Shown in pieces: positions 60,502 to 64,000 of a stretch of 64,000 nucleotides of DNA. Numbering within the stretch: position 1 is the first letter of the stretch; every line of letters starts with the position of its first letter. The translations under genes and the position numbers were made by a program. A model generated the notes under the pieces. That model was not told the origin of the DNA. It did not search any database and was given only the letters and a program-made list of their open reading frames with translations. Origin of the DNA: a bacterium (GTDB lineage: Bacteria; 4484-113; JAFGCY01); NCBI GenBank assembly GCA_020440605.1, contig JAGRNT010000005.1:1-64000 (forward strand), read 5' to 3'.

Positions 60502-60829
60502 GCTTCTGCAGTTCGCGACCGTGACGCTCTGCGTCGGCTGCGGCACCCTCGCCCTGCGCGCGGCCTTCATCCTGCCGGGATCTGCCGCGCGTCTGCCTGA
60601 AGGTTTCCGCCGCGCCCTGGCCTACGTACCCGCCGCGGTCTTCGCCGGGCTGCTGGTGGCCAGCCTGCACCCCGAGCGCGTGATCCATCCCGGCGACCCG
60701 GTGCAGCTGCGCCTGCCGGCGATGCTCCTTGCCACGATTGTCGCCCTGCGCACGAAGAGCATCCTCTTCACGATCCTCTCCGGGATGGGCTCACTCTGGC
60801 TGCTGAACTGGCTGGCGACGCTGTTGTGA
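60491..60829 (+). CDS. azlD: AzlD-type small subunit
   Basis: 112 residues with three to four membrane segments (LCVGCGTLALRAAFIL, AVFAGLLVASL, GSLWLLNWLATLL). A GGAGGAG precedes the ATG. It pairs with AzlC. Convergent with the FG-GAP gene at 60855. Confidence 0.9.
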   Translation: MQPELLQFATVTLCVGCGTLALRAAFILPGSAARLPEGFRRALAYVPAAVFAGLLVASLHPERVIHPGDPVQLRLPAMLLATIVALRTKSILFTILSGMGSLWLLNWLATLL

Positions 60830-60854
60830 GCGCGTTTCGACAAGCAGACGAGAT

Positions 60855-62357
60855 TCAGGGTATTGCCAGAACCGGCTGGGGAATGAAGCGTGGGCCTGAG
60901 ACGGGGTTGGTTGAAGCACCGCTGTTGCGCAGGAAGCCGAGGGAATTCGTGAACGGGCACAGCACTGCCACATCAACGTATCCATCCCCATCAAAGTCCT
61001 GTGCCTCCATCCGCAGTGGATGATCCGCAAGCGCATGGGCCACGGGCTCTGCAAACACATATGGCTGCAATGCCTCGTAGAACAGGAAGTATGAGCGGGT
61101 ATCCGTTCCCGACTGCTCACCGCAGGCCAGGATGTCCATATCTCCGTCATTGTCAACGTCCGCTAGCCGCAGGTCTGAGAGCGAGACCGGGAAGTGCAGC
61201 GCCAGCCTGAACTCCAGACTGGCCACCGGATGGTCAGTGTTGTCATCTTCAAGCTTCGTCCGGTACAGCAGCAGCAGGTAGGACGGCAGCTCCTCTGACA
61301 GGATGAGCTCAGGGTCCGAGAAGTGATATGACTCCACCCCGCTATGGTTGTTGCCGCTCCGGTATATCACCGCCAGGTCCTGCAGCCCGTCCTCATCAAG
61401 CTGCCCGACCGCGATGCGCAGCGGCCTCAGTGCGCTGTTGATGCTGGTCAGGGATGCCCTGTACCTGGATGTCGACTCGGGATAAATCCTGTCCTGCGGA
61501 AGCGGAATCGGCTTTCCAAACTGGTCGCGCCGGAATTGCGGCCTGTCCAGCTGCGGATAGTGCATGTAGACATGCAGCCCGGCGCTCAGCCTGTCCGCAG
61601 CAATGATGTCGTTCTGTCCGTTGCCATCGAGGTCTGCCAGCACGGCATGACTGAACTCCGCGCGATCCGGCCGGTCCGCCCAGGGGGAGTCGAGCAGGCT
61701 TTCCGCAGCGTTGTTCCAGGGCAGCAGTGCTTCCTCGAACCAGATTGCACTCATGCCTCCGCTGTAGTCCGATGCCAGCAGCAGGTCCAGTGTGCTGTCG
61801 TCGCTGTTCACCTGGTCGAGGAAGAAGGAGCCGGTGCCGATCAGCCCAGGCAGGGATACCACCGCTTCGCTGAAAGCTCCCGGTGTAGTCTGCAACCGGA
61901 TCTGGAATTCACCTGTGCTGTCCATTGTCAGCAGGTCAGGCAGGCCGCTGTGATCGAAATCCGCGATGCGTGCCTGTACATAGCTGGCCGAGCTAGCTGC
62001 GACTGTCTGAGGCTGGAAGGCAAAGCTCCCTGGCAGAAGGCTGCGATTCCAGATGATTGCGATCCCGCCGCCGAGCAGGGGGATCAGCAGGTCCGGGCTG
62101 CCATTGCCATCCACATCATAACTCTCCATGTCCATTCCGGGAGAGCTCGTGGTAATGCTCGGGCTAGGGTTGGCATCATCCTTCGAAGCTGGTGCTGCCT
62201 CAAGCGAATGTGGAAAATCCTGCTGCTGTAAACCAGGCGGTTGCTGTGTTGCTCCTGTTGGTGTTTCCGCCAGTTCTGTTGAGTGACTGGCCGTGCAGCC
62301 AATGCTGAGCATAGCTACGGCCAGCACTGAGCACACCAAGGGAATTCCATTCTCCAT
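60855..62357 (-). CDS. Lipoprotein with FG-GAP/VCBS-type repeats
   Basis: 500 residues from the ATG at 62357; a TTG at 62363 is an alternative start. The N-terminus has a lipobox LSIGC. The mature part has at least six FG-GAP-type calcium loops: DVDGNGSPDLLIP, DFDHSGLPDLLTM, DLDGNGQNDIIAA, QLDEDGLQDLAVI, DVDNDGDMDILAC and DFDGDGYVDVAVL. These form an integrin-alpha-like beta-propeller. It is probably a cell-surface protein with calcium-dependent binding. Confidence 0.88.
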   Translation of the reverse strand: MENGIPLVCSVLAVAMLSIGCTASHSTELAETPTGATQQPPGLQQQDFPHSLEAAPASKDDANPSPSITTSSPGMDMESYDVDGNGSPDLLIPLLGGGIAIIWNRSLLPGSFAFQPQTVAASSASYVQARIADFDHSGLPDLLTMDSTGEFQIRLQTTPGAFSEAVVSLPGLIGTGSFFLDQVNSDDSTLDLLLASDYSGGMSAIWFEEALLPWNNAAESLLDSPWADRPDRAEFSHAVLADLDGNGQNDIIAADRLSAGLHVYMHYPQLDRPQFRRDQFGKPIPLPQDRIYPESTSRYRASLTSINSALRPLRIAVGQLDEDGLQDLAVIYRSGNNHSGVESYHFSDPELILSEELPSYLLLLYRTKLEDDNTDHPVASLEFRLALHFPVSLSDLRLADVDNDGDMDILACGEQSGTDTRSYFLFYEALQPYVFAEPVAHALADHPLRMEAQDFDGDGYVDVAVLCPFTNSLGFLRNSGASTNPVSGPRFIPQPVLAIP

Positions 62358-62432
62358 CCGCAATCTGTTATTGCCGGATCAGCTATGAATCAATCCAGCC
62401 TGTTGCAGGCTCGCTCAGATCATCCAGCCTGA

Positions 62433-63860
62433 TCAGCCCAGCTCCCGGGCCATTTCACCCAGGCGGCGGATCGCATTCCCGACCTGCTCATTCCACTGCA
62501 GCGCGGCATTCAGGCGGATGCAGCTGGCATAGCGCGCCTGGCTGGTGAAGATCGGCCCCGGGGCGATGGAGATCCCTTCCGCCAGCGCCGCCTGGAAGAG
62601 CCTGAGCCCGCTCAGCCCCGCCGGCAGTTCGATCCACAGCACATAGCCGCCGCTCGGCCGGGTCAGGCGCGTGCCGCGCGGGAAGTGCTCGCGCACACTG
62701 TAGGAGCACTGCTCCATGCAGTCGCGCAGGCTGCGCCGGAAGCGCCGTAGATGCGCATCATAGGCTCCGCTCGCCAGGAATTCCGCCAGCGCCAGCTGCT
62801 GCAGGGAGGGTGCGCCGATCGTGGAGTTGAACTGCAGCTGCTCCAGTTCCAGCCGGCGCTGCCCGCTGGCCGCGATCCAGCCGATGCGCAGGCCCGGGGC
62901 CAGGCTCTTCGAGAATGATGAGCAGAGCACCACGCGGTCCTCCCTGTCATAGCCGCGGATCGGCACGGGCCGGCGGCCGGAGTAGTGCAGCTCGCCGTAG
63001 ATGTCATCCTCGATCACCGTGAAGTCGTGGCGGCCCGCCAGTTCCAACAGCTGCCTGCGGGACTGCTCCGGCATCAGGCTGCCCAGCGGATTGCTGAAGC
63101 TCGGAATCAGCAGCACGGCGGCGATCCGCCGCATCCCGGCTGCCTCATCCAGCGCGCGCAGGTCAATGCCCGTCTGCGGGCTGGTCGGCAGTTCCAGGGC
63201 GCGCAGCCCGTGGTGCTCCAGCACCTGCAGCAGGCCGAAGAAGGTCGGCGATTCCACGGCCACGGTATCGCCGGGCTTGGTCAGGGCCTGCAGCGAAAGG
63301 TTCAGGGCGTCCATTCCGCCGCTGGTGATCAGGATCTCATCCGCGCTCAGTTCACCCATCCAGTTCAGGCTGCGCAGGGCGATCTGCCGCCTGAGCTCCG
63401 GCAGGCCCGGCGGGAACTGGTAGTTCATCGCCGCCTCCGGCTGCTCGCGCAGTACGCGGCCCATGATGCTGGCCAGACGTTTCACGGGCAGGTAGTCCAG
63501 ACTGGGTGCGGCGCAGCCCAGCGGCAGATGCAGCGGGTTGGCCACACTGCGCAGGAAGTCATGCAGCATGCGGTTGCCGGGCACACTGACGCGCTCGATA
63601 TCCGGGCTAGTGATGCTCGGCAGCTCCAGGCTGCGCTGCGGGCTGCGGCGCACGAAATGTCCGCTCTGGGGCAGGGTTTCAATCAGACCGCGGCTTTCGA
63701 GGATGCCGTAGGCCTGCATCACGGTGGAGATGCTGATCCCCAGTTCGCTGCTCAGCGCCCTGAGGGAGGGCATCCGCTCACCGGGCAGCAGTGCACCACT
63801 GCTGATGCGGCGCGCGATGTTGTCGGCGACATTCTCGTAGAGGAAACCCTGTGGAGGCAT
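62433..63860 (-). CDS. MocR/PdxR-type transcription regulator
   Basis: 475 residues. The N-terminal GntR-type winged helix spans about 1-70 (LPGERMPSLRALSSELGISI). A fold-type I aminotransferase-like domain has the PLP Lys318 (SSFSKSLAPGLRIGW), N257 (SFSNPLG) and the D285-D286-x-Y288 motif (EDDIYGEL). MocR regulators use PLP-bound amino acid analogs to control genes for PLP, GABA or cell-wall metabolism. It lies close to azlCD and pdxT is in the same window, but the target cannot be told. CTGTTATG half-sites lie just upstream. Confidence 0.92.
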   Translation of the reverse strand: MPPQGFLYENVADNIARRISSGALLPGERMPSLRALSSELGISISTVMQAYGILESRGLIETLPQSGHFVRRSPQRSLELPSITSPDIERVSVPGNRMLHDFLRSVANPLHLPLGCAAPSLDYLPVKRLASIMGRVLREQPEAAMNYQFPPGLPELRRQIALRSLNWMGELSADEILITSGGMDALNLSLQALTKPGDTVAVESPTFFGLLQVLEHHGLRALELPTSPQTGIDLRALDEAAGMRRIAAVLLIPSFSNPLGSLMPEQSRRQLLELAGRHDFTVIEDDIYGELHYSGRRPVPIRGYDREDRVVLCSSFSKSLAPGLRIGWIAASGQRRLELEQLQFNSTIGAPSLQQLALAEFLASGAYDAHLRRFRRSLRDCMEQCSYSVREHFPRGTRLTRPSGGYVLWIELPAGLSGLRLFQAALAEGISIAPGPIFTSQARYASCIRLNAALQWNEQVGNAIRRLGEMARELG

Positions 63861-63861
63861 T

Positions 63862-63931
63862 GCATAACAGATTTACCTTATGGAGGGAAAATTGCAACTG
63901 TTATGCAGAGGGCAGGGCCTGACTGTTATGG
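63862..63931. promoter_or_regulatory. Candidate MocR operator
   Basis: GCATAACAG at 63862-63870 and its exact inverse CTGTTATGC at 63898-63906, with a third half-site CTGTTATGG at 63923-63931. The first site overlaps the start region of the mocR-like gene, so autoregulation or control of a divergent gene past the window edge is possible. Confidence 0.55.
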
Positions 63932-64000
63932 CTTTCCTGCCGGTTTGGGAGCGGTGGAGGATCAGGCGGAGGCGGTGTAGTCCATCATGAAGATCACTTC

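Overview
The window is a G+C-rich (about 63-65% by eye) chromosomal segment from a bacterium with a diderm-type envelope. It carries an Mla/MCE lipid-transport operon (mlaE, mlaF, mlaD), HtpX, many lipoproteins with clear lipoboxes, and housekeeping genes (leuS, gltX, dnaG, rho, ybeY, csrA). No phage, plasmid, CRISPR, rRNA or convincing tRNA is visible. The mix of dockerin-like EF-hand repeats, FG-GAP and PQQ-type propellers, a VIT/VWA protein, pyruvate-type ferredoxin oxidoreductase and leaderless promoters suggests a poorly sampled phylum; I do not name one.

Layout. 1-13 kb: three PQQ-type propeller proteins, a dockerin-bearing lipoprotein, a serine hydrolase, a TPR protein, a 1-kb repeat-filled intergenic region, and an ECF sigma factor with a membrane partner. 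13-19 kb: an SDR, an ABC-2-like membrane protein, korA-korB and pdxT. 19.9-23 kb: mlaE-mlaF-mlaD. 23-31 kb: leuS, a secreted protein, a MobA-like nucleotidyltransferase coupled to a degenerate HD-GYP protein, and rho with a long disordered insert. 31-37 kb: a VIT/VWA protein, a small coiled-coil protein, a polytopic membrane protein and palindromic repeats. 37-45 kb: dnaG coupled to an LptA-like protein, two peroxiredoxins (one apparently a selenoprotein), HtpX and secreted proteins. 45-51 kb: a tandem-domain CsrA, a protein with two retropepsin-like domains, ybeY, a CBS/CorC protein and an SDR. 51-58 kb: a subtilisin-like lipoprotein with a dockerin-like tail, gltX and an M60-like peptidase. 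58-64 kb: a pair of unknown paralogs, azlCD, an FG-GAP lipoprotein and a MocR regulator with a likely operator.

Window-wide signals. (1) Many genes have a -10-like TANNNT box ending only 6-9 nt before an ATG, GTG or TTG, with no ribosome-binding site, so leaderless transcription looks common. (2) The heptamer GTTGYCA occurs about 100 times on the two strands, several-fold above chance, and often forces otherwise rare T-ending codons. (3) Intergenic regions hold several families of palindromic repeats, some placed as inverted copies around small genes.

The strongest single observation is a 2-Cys peroxiredoxin whose peroxidatic cysteine codon is an in-frame UGA followed at once by a good bacterial SECIS-type hairpin.
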